Origin: Diphasiastrum complanatum | Lineage: Eukaryota; Streptophyta; Lycopodiopsida; Lycopodiales; Lycopodiaceae | NCBI GenBank assembly: GCA_029204225.1 | Contig: CM055111.1 | Location: forward strand, 21,084,521 to 21,148,520 | Length of the DNA: 64,000 bases | Reading direction: 5' to 3' | Shown: positions 1-10,275 of the stretch, piece after piece | How the letters are laid out: each line of letters begins with the position of its first letter | How positions within the stretch are numbered: the stretch's first letter is position 1 | Notes under the pieces: model-generated | Told to the model about the DNA's origin: nothing | The model's database searches: none | The model's input: the letters and a program-made list of their open reading frames with translations, nothing else | Translations under genes and position numbers: made by a program

Positions 1-1176
1 CTTGGCCCCTCTTGTGGTATCCTGATTGCCTCCAACATCATTTGCAGCCACACTACCTCATTCACCACTTTGAGGCTGCGACATACTCAGCTTCACAAGA
101 GGATTGAGCTACCAAGGTTTGCTTTTTGCATATCCAGCTGATTGCAATTCCGCACGCTATCGTACATCCTCCAGTAATGGACTTGCTGTCATCTTTGCAA
201 CTCGCCCAGTTTGCATCACTGTAGTGATGCAGCTCGAATCCTTTCTCTTTGTTTCTAGCTCTATAGGTTAATCCAACATTCTGGGTACCCTTCAGATACT
301 GTAGGATTCGTTTGGCCATTTTCCAATGTGCTAAACCAAAATTGGAACAGAATTGGCTCAATGCGTAAACAGAGAAGGCCAGATCAGGTCTGGTACAAAT
401 CGTTAAGTACATCAGACTACCGATTAAGTTCTGGTAGGGTATACCTGCCATCTTCAATTCTTTCTCTTCTGTTTTTGGACAATCTTGTTTCGTGAGCTTG
501 GCTCCAACTATCATTGGTATGGCTTTCTCTTCACAGTCCATCATGTGGTACTTCTTCAGCACTTTTCTGGCGTACTCTGACTGACTCAAGTGCATTTCGC
601 CATTTGTTCGATCTCTTTTCATCTCCAGCCCTAGACATTTTGTTGATTCTCCAAGATTTGTGATTTTGTAATTTTCAGAAATCTGACTCTTCGTGTCTTT
701 GATCAACAAATCGTCCACAAAAATGGTCGGTATCACAAAATCCTTTCCTACTCTTTTGATGTACACATTATAGTCTGGTTGAGTAGAATTGAAGTCTAGA
801 GACTTCAGAAGACCATCAAGCTTTTTGTACCAGACTCGTGATGCCTGTTTTAGACCGTAGATGCATCTTTGCAATCGACAGACATATTGTCTGTTGTCGG
901 AGTCTTCATAGCCTTCAAGTTGCTTCATGAAAATTTCCTCCTCTAGATCTCCATGGAGAAAGGCTGTTTTCACGTCAATATGGTGAATTTCCAGATTGTA
1001 TTCTTTGTCTGGTTGACCTTCCAGGTTCGTTTCATCGCTGTTCGAACATTTCTTGTTCGTGGGATCAATCCTCTGTTTCCTGCTGCTCTGAAGTTTGGGG
1101 TCCTGGATTCTGATTTGATGACTATCCTCGATCTCCCTCTTGAATAGGCAGCAATGTGAAGATCTCATGGCCTCTT
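1..1176 (-). pseudogene. Copia reverse transcriptase / RNase H remnant (A1)
   Basis: Copies element RNA into DNA in the intact family. Visible are RT motif HHIDVKTAFLHGDLEEEIF (about 950-1000), CIYGLKQASR (about 850), the catalytic box read as FVDDLL instead of YVDD (about 703-722), LIGSLMYLT and CTRPDLAF (about 370-440), and RNase H with SDANWAS (about 200) and SSCEAEYVAA (about 75-105). The N-terminal RT segment that normally carries KARLVAKG is unreadable here. A one-base frameshift near position 75 shifts the end of RNase H, which then continues to the window edge (KVVNEVVWLQMML). The opposite-strand frames are shadows. Confidence 0.9.
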
Positions 1177-1440
1177 TCATCTTTCAATCCAGGGAATGTG
1201 GACTCGTGGAACTTCACATCTTTGTTCGAAACAACCTTCTTCGTGGTTGGATCGTAGAGTCTGTACACATGTGTTCAGTTCGAATAGCCAACCATGATTG
1301 TTTGCTCGGATTTGTCGTCGAGCTTGTTTCTCTTTTCCTTTGGAATGTGCTTGTATGCTGCACATCCAAACACTCTTGCATATGACAGATCAGGCTTTCT
1401 GCCTATCCACATCTCATACGGTGCAGATCTTTTCTGAGTG
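1177..1440 (-). pseudogene. Copia integrase C-terminal remnant (A1)
   Basis: The minus strand reads PYEMWIGRKPDLSYARVFGC followed by AYKHIPKEKRNKLDDKSE and MVGYSN. This is the usual region after the integrase catalytic core in Copia polyproteins. It joins directly to the protease segment near 1437, so the pre-integrase zinc finger and the DDE core are deleted. It is frameshifted again after VGYSN before the RT region. Confidence 0.8.
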
Positions 1441-1640
1441 AGGGCACATAGAGTGCTCTTGGTAGCTCTGCTTGGCCTGATAGTGTTCGTAGTTGTAGAG
1501 AGCCGATGCCTTTGACATCGTGTCTCCTTCCATCGCCTAGAATCACCGCTCTATCGTTTTCGAGTTCGCAAAAGTTGATCAAGATCTTTTTGTTGCAGGT
1601 TATGTGAGATGTTGCTCCTGAATCGATGACCACATCGTAG
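1441..1640 (-). pseudogene. Copia aspartic protease remnant (A1)
   Basis: Contains the retropepsin active site VIDSGATSHIT (about 1600-1633) followed by GDGRRHDVKGIGSLQL and LYVPSLRKDL, the normal protease to pre-integrase transition. The protease would cleave the element polyprotein. The active-site Asp-Ser-Gly is intact, but the reading frame runs into the deletion junction at about 1437. Confidence 0.85.
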
Positions 1641-2130
1641 TCATGTTCGGAGTAGCTTGTTGAAGCTTCGTCGAGTATCGTAAAAGTTTCGTCTCCTCTT
1701 TCTGCATCTTTGGAAGATTCTGCAACGTTTGTTTTTTTAGTTTTGTTTTTTTTTTTGGGTTGAATCTACAGTCGTATGCATAATGCCCTTTCTTCTTGCA
1801 GTGCATGCAAGGTATTGCTAGATTGAATCAGCATTTGTTGGCTATATGGCCTGGTTTGTGACAGTGATCGCAGGAAGAAGATTGTTGATTCGAGGACTTC
1901 GTCTTCTTGAATCTTGTCTTGTTTTTGTTCTTCTTCTTGCCTTTTGTGAAGAGAGCCTTCTCTTGATCACTGCTTCCCTCTCCTTCATCTCTCATCAGCG
2001 ACAAGACTGACTACTTTGTCAAATGTCATATCTGGTAGACTCAGTATGAATATTCTCAGCGACTGATAGGACGTCGGTAGAGATTTCATGAAGTACATTA
2101 GATAATTCATCAAAAGATTCTTGGGATTCA
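1641..2130 (-). pseudogene. Copia gag C-terminus with two zinc knuckles (A1)
   Basis: Gag coats the element RNA in virus-like particles. Two CX2CX4HX4C knuckles are readable on the minus strand: CDHCHKPGHIANKC (about 1838-1880) and CMHCKKKGHYAYDC (about 1765-1806), separated by a stop. Upstream lie a Lys-rich stretch (KKKNKNKTRFKKTKSS) and the end of the UBN2-type gag domain (LSLPDMTFDKVVSLVADE, about 1995-2050). The N-terminal gag is missing at the 2130 breakpoint. Confidence 0.8.
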
Positions 2131-2758
2131 TTGAAGAAGCTCTATGAATCCAAGTCTACTTCTAGAGTGTTGACTCTAAGAAGACAAATCTTTTCTTGTT
2201 TGCAAAAGAATGAAAAAAGTCCAAATACTTTTATTTTGAGGGTGAAAGCATTGAATGATGAGTTAGCTTTTTTGATGAGAGCATTAAGGAAGGAGAGCTT
2301 GTTCACGTTATTCTTAATGGATTGTTGGATGATTATGCTAACATTGTTCAAAGTCTTGCTATTCAAAGAACTTTTCCAAGTTTGATTGATCTTCAAGAGA
2401 TCTTAATCAATGAAGAATATAGGCTTCAAGCAAGAGGTGGATCTTCATCAACATCTCAAGTTGGAGAGGAGGCTATGTTCATCAAGGGCAAATTCAAGGG
2501 CAAAAATAAAAGCAAGTGGTATAAAGGGCAAGATCAATTGAATGCTTCTTCAAATGGCAAAAATAAAGACATTAAAAAATCAAGTGCTTCTATTGTGGCA
2601 TCAAAGGACACTTCGCAAGTGAGTGCTACAAGAAGAAGAGAGATCAAGGAGACAAGAAAGGTAATCTTACTCTTGATGAGGATGGTTTGGATGCTCAAGA
2701 TGCAAATGATGATGCTTTTGTGATGTCTTCATGTATGCTTGCTAATGATGGAAATCTA
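2131..2758 (+). pseudogene. Copia gag remnant (A2)
   Basis: UBN2-type gag: ESKSTSRVLTLRRQIF, then RVKALNDELAF, then in a shifted frame LLDDYANIVQSLA and LQEILINEEYRLQARGG, then the zinc knuckle CFYCGIKGHFASEC (about 2588-2630) in a third frame. The gag is therefore broken by at least two frameshifts and lacks its N-terminus. A Lys/Ser-rich linker precedes the knuckle and an Asp-rich stretch (LDAQDANDDAF) follows it. Confidence 0.85.
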
Positions 2759-2760
2759 GA

Positions 2761-4010
2761 TCCATGGTGAATTGATAGTGGAGCAAGTTCACACATGACC
2801 TTTCACAAATAGTACTTCACTTATTTGTTGGCATATGGAGATGACAAGAGGGTGATCTACACATCCAATGATGGTAAGTGTGCAATCAAAGGGGTGTGCA
2901 ATCAAAGAGATTGGCGCAATTCTATTTCTGTCTCTACAAGTAGGAATGTTCATTTGGAGGATGTTTTGTTCATTCCATCTATTACCAAGAATTTGCTTAG
3001 TGTGAACCAATTGCTAAGTAAAGGCCTCAAAGTTGTGTTTGATGGAGATGCTTGTATGATCAAAAGGAAGGATATTTCGATTGCAAAAGGTAAAAGACAA
3101 GGGAAGTTGTTCAAACTAGATGCTTGTGTTATTGTTAAGCAAGTTAAATGTGTTGCAAGGGATCAAATACCTATTCAAGAGGTTTGGCATAAAAGGATGG
3201 GACACCTCAACTTCAAGTCATTGGAGGTAATGGCAAAGAAGAAGGTTGTGGTAGGTCTTCCAAGTTTTCTAAAGAGCATCAATCATGTTTGTGAGTCTTG
3301 TGCTTTGTCAAAGTCACATAGACTACCTTATACTAGATCTACATCTAGATTTACAAAGCCTTTTCAAGTTGTATATTTGGATATTCATGGAATTGTTATA
3401 ATTAGCAATAGTGGAGCTAAGATGTATGTAGCTTTCATTGATGGTTTTAGTAGATTTTGTTGGATCTATCTACTAAAGAGCACAGATGAAGTGTATGATG
3501 TCTTTGTTAAGTTCAAGAATGCAAGGGAGAACCAAGTTTCCACAAGGATCAAGTGCTTAAGGAGTGACAATGGTGGTGAGTACATATCTACCAGGTTCAA
3601 GGCCTTTTGTGATGAGCATGGGATCAAGAGGGAGTATAAAACACCAAGGACCCCACAACAAAATGGAGTGGCTGAAAGGAAGAATATGACTTTATGTGAA
3701 AGTGCTAAAGCCATGAGGTTAAGTGCTAATCTTGATAAACCATTTAAGATAAAGCTTTGTTGTGTGCCAATTTCTTGTGCAATAGGTGGCCGAGTGCTAT
3801 TTTGGATGGAAGGACACCTTTTGAGATGCTAGTCAAGAGGAGGCCGAGTGTCAACTTTCTAAGAATTTGGATGCACATGTTGTGTCAATATTACTCTTGA
3901 TGATAGGACAAAAGAGGGACCCAGGAAAGGTATTTTTGTTGGATATAGTGAGGTGAGTAAAACCTATAAGGTTTACATTCCTTCTACTAACGATTCGTAC
4001 TTTTTTTGTA
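2761..4010 (+). pseudogene. Copia protease-integrase remnant (A2)
   Basis: Protease box IDSGASSHMTFHK (2770-2810) lies after a TGA stop. The pre-integrase part reads VWHKRMGHLNFKSLEVMA and CESCALSKSHRLPY. The integrase core shows YLDIHG (in place of D-CGP), FIDGFSRFCWIY, SDNGGEY and QQNGVAERKN; I count 35 residues between the second Asp and the Glu, as in active Copia integrases. After a frameshift near 3835 the C-terminal part KGIFVGYSEVSKTYKVYIP (3930-3990) is readable. Stops in the protease and frameshifts make it inactive. Confidence 0.9.
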
Positions 4011-4176
4011 AGCGATTCTGAATGCCCATGAAGCCGCATACAGCTTATGTTCCCAATCAGAATGACTTGCGAAGCTCTTGCCAATTTTTCCAACGACCAA
4101 AACTTTCTAAACCATCTATATTGCTTTCTGATGTACACTCGCGCCAAATACTTTCAGTTTTTGACCTTGTTCCATC

Positions 4177-6601
4177 ATGTCTTCTACCGACACTTCTCTT
4201 TCGCCTCATTACACCATCCATCGTGATGTCCCATCTGCAACGGACATCATGATACTTCCTAGCACAAGCATGGTCACTCAGTGGATGACCCTTGTGGAAC
4301 AAAGTGCGCGTAACTGAAGCCACCCTTGTTGCCATAGGAATTTCATCTGGCACTCATACCTCACCAAATCACAAACAGTCCAAACAAGCCATAAAGCCAT
4401 ATATTGATACCACCAATGCCCTATGCTGGACAAATGACGGCTATCTGTTAGAGGCTATTAGAGATCCTACCATCCATGCCATTGCCTAGCTTCTCAATAA
4501 CTTCCTGATGGTTGGAAACCTCAGAAATGAGCGCATCTCTTCCCAGATACTACATAGGTTAGTTGAATCTCATGCCAAATTAGTTAAAGCACTTCTAGAA
4601 CCATATAATTGGTTCAAAAATGTGTTTGGAGAGCTCAAACAAGTTATCAAGAGCAATACCAAGCAGCAGTTTGCTGCTGGTTAGTTGTTATCTCTCCTAG
4701 CAGCCTCCCACCTTGATAATGAAATCCATGGCTTTAGTATGGATGTCGTGCTTTCGATATATGAAGAAGCATCGGCTGAATCCTCTCAGCAAGCGTCGAG
4801 TTCACATAGTCGTCATCGTGTACGTAGCGAGATCGTCATTCCTGACTTGCCTTCCACATCATGTTGTCATAATAGGCAACCAACCACCGTTGCGCTTCCA
4901 CCCCCTGCTGCAATTCGCACTAAACTACCCATCCCCCAATCCACTGATGCATCTCTCGCCTCCTCTTCCTCATTCATGGATACGTTCGATGATTCCAATC
5001 CGCTAGGCCCAGATGAAATCTTTGAGATGCCCAAAAGTCCAGGACCCTTTGATCTCCAATCCGCTGGAAGAGGATTCGAACAATCCCATGATACCTCTAC
5101 TAGTTTTAATGACTCCTTCCAGATTAACCAACAAGATCAAGCCGAAGCCGCACTGGACACCATCAGGGTTGCTCACATTGTTTCATCTCCAAAGCAGTTC
5201 GACGCCACGGTGCCAGAAGGATTTGAAGAAGAAGACTTATTTGAAGAAGAAGAGCCAGCCAGACATCAGAGCCAAGCCAACACAATCCCTATAGGTGCTA
5301 TTCATGTTGCTCATGCCGCTGCTGTTACGATCATCGTAAATTCTGGTGACACACTAGGTCTAGTTCCAAACCTTGCACAAGTAATCTAGTCCATGATTGA
5401 TGAAAAAACGGATATGAATAAGCGCATATTAGAGCTAGAGACTGAAAACACACTGATTAGCCAAAAGGCTATTCAGTGAACCGCGAGCTCAAGACTACCA
5501 AACAACATGAGGCAAAGTCTGAAGCTGAATTGTAGAAGGCCACCCAATCTACTGAGCGCCTCAAAGACTATGTGGCGAGCCTTCAAAAGTCACTAACGAC
5601 GATACAAGACCACGTGGACAAAGTTGTCCAGGACTCAAAACAACAAGTGTTGTTGTTGGCAGGACAAGTAGACCTAGAACAACTTGAACGCGACCGTCTT
5701 CAAGGTGAATTGGATGCGACCACCCTTGAACGCGATTCCTATTTGCAGACACAAGTGCCTGATAGCCCAGTCACACTGGACGAAATCAGATACTTGTTCA
5801 GGAAAGTTGAAACCTACCGTACTTCACTGGCAGTATTTCAAGAGAAATTCGACAAACTCAAACGTACGGCAACCACTGAGCACATCCGCATATGTCCTCG
5901 AGAGGTGGATGGATTATTAAGTTCAAGACCTATGGATAGAGGTAGGAAAAGAATTAGATAAACTACCAGCATTGGGAGAGCAGCCGGCTTGGCGAACAAT
6001 AGTTTTCGAGAAAGCCCCAGATTTTACAACGAGCTATGTTGCCAGCCCTCGCCAATTGCGGGTAGATCCTTATTATATATCGATGTCGCGACACAATAAA
6101 TGGCAAGTTTTGGGCGTGTCATTGGATCAAATCAATGTCCACACCCCAAATTGGCCCATCATTCACTAGATCTACAATTGGTAGATATCGATAGATTTTA
6201 ATAGAGCACTTCAGTTTTATGGTGCTGAGTACCGGAATTCGCCAGATCCAACTGTGCGACAATTGACAATATTTGCCAATGATTTGTCCAAGTTGGCATC
6301 CACTGCTACCAGATGGAATGATTGTCTACCTCCTTTGGCATTCAATCTGAATGTTTCCATGACATCAGATAAAGTCCATGACCAACTGCCAATCACCAGA
6401 TTATATTATCATGCATCAATGCTGGATGGTACTTGGGAATCAAGATTTTTGGCCTACACCACTTCAAATTGGATTGCCGAAAAAAATAAGTGTTTTTTTT
6501 TGCAAAAATATGATTTTAATATGGAGCGTCTGGAATTCATGGAGAAGGTGCAATACCATCTCATCAAGGTACGACGCGAGCAGAACCAGAGCCCCAAGTG
6601 A
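4177..6601 (+). pseudogene. ORF3, unrecognised accessory protein of Gypsy family H/K
   Basis: Degenerate reading frame of about 800 codons. The start ATG at 4177 is chosen because the K copy begins with the same MSST...RD-P...DIM-L-ST pattern. It shows an N-terminal part with GYLLEAIRD (4440), NNFLMVGNLRNERISSQ (4495-4550) and EPYNWFKNVFGELKQVIK (4600-4655), a Ser/Pro-rich linker (4780-5000), an acidic stretch EEEDLFEEEEP (5225-5262), a likely coiled coil (about 5390-5890), and a C-terminal part rich in Trp and Tyr (5970-6600). Breaks include a frameshift near 4310 and stops near 4488, 4683, 5388 and 6168. I see no zinc knuckle, protease, signal peptide or clear membrane segment. It lies where Athila elements keep an extra env-like ORF, but homology to that is not shown. 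Confidence 0.65.
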
Positions 6602-6640
6602 ATAAATCTCACGAGGTGTCATGGGACCGCCACCAATTTT

Positions 6641-6652
6641 GGTGGGAGATAC
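6641..6652 (+). promoter_or_regulatory. Polypurine tract of Gypsy H
   Basis: GGTGGGAGATAC directly before the LTR start TGTTGGAGGG. A purine-rich tract just 5' of the 3' LTR primes plus-strand DNA in LTR elements; this also sets the strand of the element. Confidence 0.65.
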
Positions 6653-6917
6653 TGTTGGAGGGTTTGCGGATCCCAAGGCAACCCTAACCCTAGTTAATAA
6701 GTGAGATATTTGGCACCCTACATGTGTAAGTCCAACCCGATGATCACATAGAGATTTGATTAATTAGAAAGTCAATAAAAGGACTTTAGGCCTTTTTGCG
6801 AGACTTTTAATGTCGCAGGGCTTAAATGTCAAATTAGTGCATAAAGTTGAGACTCCCACCAAAATTGGTTCAAATTCAATTTCAAATTGGTTCCCTCCAA
6901 TTTTAAAATGGGTTCCA
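6653..6917 (+). repeat. Gypsy H 3' LTR, first part
   Basis: Starts TGTTGGAGGGTTTGC and aligns with the LTRs at 29045 (plus) and 32602 (minus). Near its start it carries a telomere-like AACCCTAACCCTAG. It is interrupted at 6917 by element J; the last five bases (TTCCA, 6913-6917) are the left target duplication. Confidence 0.85.
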
Positions 6918-7871
6918 TGTTGACAGATCCTCTGCTTGGGAGGATATGTTTACTAGGATTCTTTTGCTTACTTCTTCTTCTTCCTGTCAGCAGAGACAGT
7001 GGGATCTTGCTTGAATTATTCTTTCTTGTTAAGGCCCGAAATCAGGCAGAAGGAACAGATCAACGTTGTAGTATTTTACCTGCCTGTCAGAGGACAACTC
7101 AGGGTCGTTCTCTCTTGAAAGCAGTCACATTCAAACAGAGATGCAAGCCATGAACATTCATTTACAGATCAGCATGCAGCCCAAATGAACATTCAATAGT
7201 TTCTACAGCTACCTACTCTAAAAACGAACTGAATCAGATCCTACACATTACTAAAACTGAGCTACACCTGGATTAATCAAAAAAGCTGAAACAAGAACTA
7301 ACCTACAACATTTTAGAAGTCCAAGAATCAAGAAACCAACCAGTCTTTTAAGTCTTGGACATCCCAAAAACATCAAGAACTAGAATGTTGGAGAATATGC
7401 AAGATTGTTACCACATTTCTAGCCTATTTAGTTTACTTGAATGTTGGTTCTACATTAATCCACAAACAAGATATGAAAACTAATCCACAACTAGGAAAGC
7501 AAGAAAACTAATCCACTCTAAGGTCCACAACCACACACAATATGAATGGAAGGGCATGATTATAGGGGTGGAATAATGCTCTCCACTAGAGGTCACCATC
7601 AAAAGGTGGCTCACTCTACTTTCTTTAAGAGGGGTCTACTTGCATTTATTACATTAGCCTAGAAATACTAGTTCCTACATGGTCATTCCATCTTTTGAGA
7701 TTCACCATGAGGCTTACACAATTCCTAGTTGACTAGTATTCCGTGGCTCTCATACTCGGCTCTCAGTCTTCGTTAGTCTCGTCTTCTCAGAGACCTCCTT
7801 GGTCTTAGGTGAGAGGTGCTCTTGAGTTGTTCTGTCTGAGTATCTTGGGGATTCGTCAGAATCAGCCAACA
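6918..7871 (-). repeat. 3' LTR of element J
   Basis: 954 bp, TGTTGACAG... to ...CAGCCAACA on the plus strand. Positions 7186-7871 repeat at 11182-12056, apart from a roughly 190-bp segment present only in the right copy (about 11570-11750). Positions 6918-7185 have no counterpart in the right copy, which is truncated there. Confidence 0.85.
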
Positions 7872-7884
7872 TCATCCCACCCCT
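7872..7884 (-). promoter_or_regulatory. Polypurine tract of element J
   Basis: On the minus strand AGGGGTGGGATGA lies immediately before the 3' LTR start TGTTGGCTG, the expected place for a plus-strand primer. Confidence 0.7.
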
Positions 7885-9211
7885 AATGTGTTGCAGGACC
7901 CACTGCAACTCATATTGGACGATGTCGCTCCGCTTCTGCATTGGCGTCTTTGATCGTCACTTGGAAAAGCGTAGATCCTCATTCACTTGCATAAACCCAA
8001 GTGTTTATTGTCGCCTGTCGTTATCACAAAAACTGTTTTTTCCAAATCGCCACAATTTGACCAAAATGTGTTATTGCTATAGGTGGTTGACATTCTCAAA
8101 ATTGGAGAGTTCCCAGCAGCTTCACAACTTGCATGCCTGAGTGCTTCCCACTTGTCTTCTCTTTTATCACTTGTATCTTCCATTGACAGTTTCATCTCTG
8201 GTTTCTTGGAAGGTACTACTTCTGGGAGGTTGTATACTCCATTTTGCTTATGGGTGTTTTCGCAGTTCTTCGTCCAGTTGAAGTCCCAGTCTTAAGAAAA
8301 ACCTTCGATATGTAGGTTGCACAAATTTCGATTATCAGTCTCAAGGGGATGGACTCATCATAAAATATTTGGTGGTAGGAACAGGTTTGGATGGACGGTT
8401 TGGTAACGGTAAGAAAACATGATGAAGGCTTGGTGGCAGAGTGAAGAAACTGATAGTTCTACAGTTGCAGCCTTGGACCCTTGCAATGCCGAGGTTCGAC
8501 CACCACTTGCTGGATAAAGAGCTCGTTTTATTTTGTAGGTTCACGGTTGTCTTCATTTTTTTCTTTTTATGCAGCTCTTTCTTTTGATCCATTACTTTTG
8601 GATCTCTTTGGGCTTCATAAGAGAGGATTCAACTACCATTGCTCCAGAGAGTTTCTTTTGATCAAGATTGGTCTGACTCACCTGTTGCTTAAGTTTTGTC
8701 CTTTCCTCCTCAGCTTCTTTGCTTAATTTCTTATGTCTTCTAGCTTCTTCGCCTACTTCTAGATCTTCATTTGGCTAATCAACCATTTTAGGTGGCCGTT
8801 AGTCTCCGCAGAACATTTGCAATGATATATCAGCTGCTTCGGTAAGACTATAAAAAACTGGAGATTTCTCATAAGAACAGTGAGTTGATGATAAACAAAT
8901 AGATGGAAGGTAGGGTGGAGGTGGTGACATCGGTAGGTGGTGTGAACGATAGGCATGAGAATGGGCACATAAGTATGGCAAGAGGCCGGTTGCAGAAGGA
9001 GAGTGATTTCCCAATGCTTGTGTTTCCCTTTTCTATCTTCGTCGTGACTGAGATACTTTTTCTGATTGAGTCGCTTTGGATTGCCCATCTGTCTTCTTAG
9101 CCTTATCGTTGTCGACTTTGGGTTTGTGACCTTGGCTGTCGATCTTGCTGGTGTTGTTGCTGGTGTTGTTGCTGGTAGCGTAACTGCCCTAGTGGATCCA
9201 AGCAGATCCAC
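7885..9211 (-). pseudogene. Degenerate interior of element J with a coiled-coil segment
   Basis: No retroviral enzyme motif is visible. On the minus strand a basic start (IRLRRQMGNPKRLNQKKYLS, about 9050-9120) is followed in another frame by a Pro-rich part (MSPPPPYLPS, about 8900) and then a heptad-like segment EARRHKKLSKEAEEERTKLK (about 8690-8750). These may be pieces of one accessory or gag-like protein broken by frameshifts, but I cannot assign a family. The rest to 7885 has only short frames. Confidence 0.35.
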
Positions 9212-10275
9212 TCTCTCCCCCTCCCCCCCCCAAAAAAAAAAAAAAAATCTGTTGGTGGGAATGTTGTTACTGGTAATCGTTCATGCTCAAGATTGGACCG
9301 GTGTGTTTAACACGTAGTTGAAACATGTTGAACATGCGACTGGACTAAAGATTGAACAAATTTTAACTAAATTTGTTTCGATCTTGCTATAGTTGATTCG
9401 AAGAGTAATATGGCAATGAGATACAAGAATCAACTCTGACATGATCTGTACTACACAGATTTGGAATATGCTCAAAAAATCTGAAACTCGGTATAAGGTG
9501 ATTTGAAGACTGATAGAGGAATGACAAGTTATTCTTAAGATATGCTACATGATGTCTCTTGTGCAATGGCTATCCTTGGTGAACTAAAAACAAATATAGA
9601 AAAAGATATGCAATTAGAAGAAATTACCAAATCAAAAAATGACAAAAAAATAAACAAGGAAGATACCAATGTTATAGAGAGTGAAAGACGTAGAGCACTG
9701 GTCAAACAAAAAGTCATTCATCAATATGTATAATTCACCTGGATAATTTCATGTTTCTATTGACCTTTTAGAGTAATAAAAGAACTCTCATAAGCCCTTG
9801 TCAAAAACAAGGCAGGAATAGTGACACTGAATCTACCATCGTTGATAGTAGATGTTGTAAGATATAGCTTGAGATGCAGTTATGGCTGAGGTACCATGTT
9901 TTGAGGACCTCTCTGAGCAAGAGATTCAGAACTGAATCTCTATCAAATTTTGGATTTCCGATTCGTAGATTTATTGGGTATTGGCACACTGGAAATCTTA
10001 TCAGCATGTGAAAAGACAAAGAGATTTGAGGTTGCAGAAGGAGAGAAAAAACTGTCAATTCTTTGTGGAGGTTGCTCTTGGTTGGACATTGTAGCAGATG
10101 ACAGAATATCGGTTTCGCTTTCCTCCTAGAAGGACTCATGTCATATTAGTGTCTTTTTGGATTATGGAGTTGGTGAGTTGTTTGGTAATGTAGTAGTTTG
10201 CAAGAAACTTCTCGAGAGAGCAGCAGGTTGAGCGATTGGGTGCTATGGTGCTCGTGTTGTGTTGTCGTGATGATC
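9212..10275. other. Unassigned interior of element J
   Basis: Contains a short C-run/A-run (about 9225-9247) and AT-rich sequence. The short frames on both strands show no motif I recognise. Probably decayed pol or spacer of J. Confidence 0.4.

Larger units (their letters stand above)
1..2130 (-). mobile_element. Copia LTR retrotransposon fragment A1
   Basis: Minus-strand Ty1/Copia remnant that runs off the left edge. From right to left it shows a gag end with zinc knuckles, protease, the C-terminal part of integrase, then reverse transcriptase and RNase H. This is the normal Copia order, but the pre-integrase and integrase core are missing (junction near 1437). No LTR is inside the window. 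It ends abruptly at about 2130, where a Copia fragment of opposite strand begins. Stops and frameshifts make it non-functional. Confidence 0.9.
2131..4010 (+). mobile_element. Copia LTR retrotransposon fragment A2
   Basis: Plus-strand Copia remnant starting in the middle of gag and ending after the integrase C-terminal region. It lacks LTRs, primer site, RT and RNase H. It is head to head with A1. Its gag shares the string ESKSTSRVLTLRRQIF with fragment E at 19102-19476, so both are probably one family. Confidence 0.85.

Noticed and set aside
953-1385. Plus-strand frames opposite Copia A1
   Set aside because: Shadows of the minus-strand pol region.
4177-6601. Calling ORF3 an envelope gene
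   Set aside because: The position fits Athila env-like ORFs, but no signal peptide, membrane segment or cleavage site is visible.
8759-9211. 150-codon frame of element J as an intact gene
   Set aside because: Its second half is out of frame with a more plausible Pro-rich frame; listed only as a degenerate interior.
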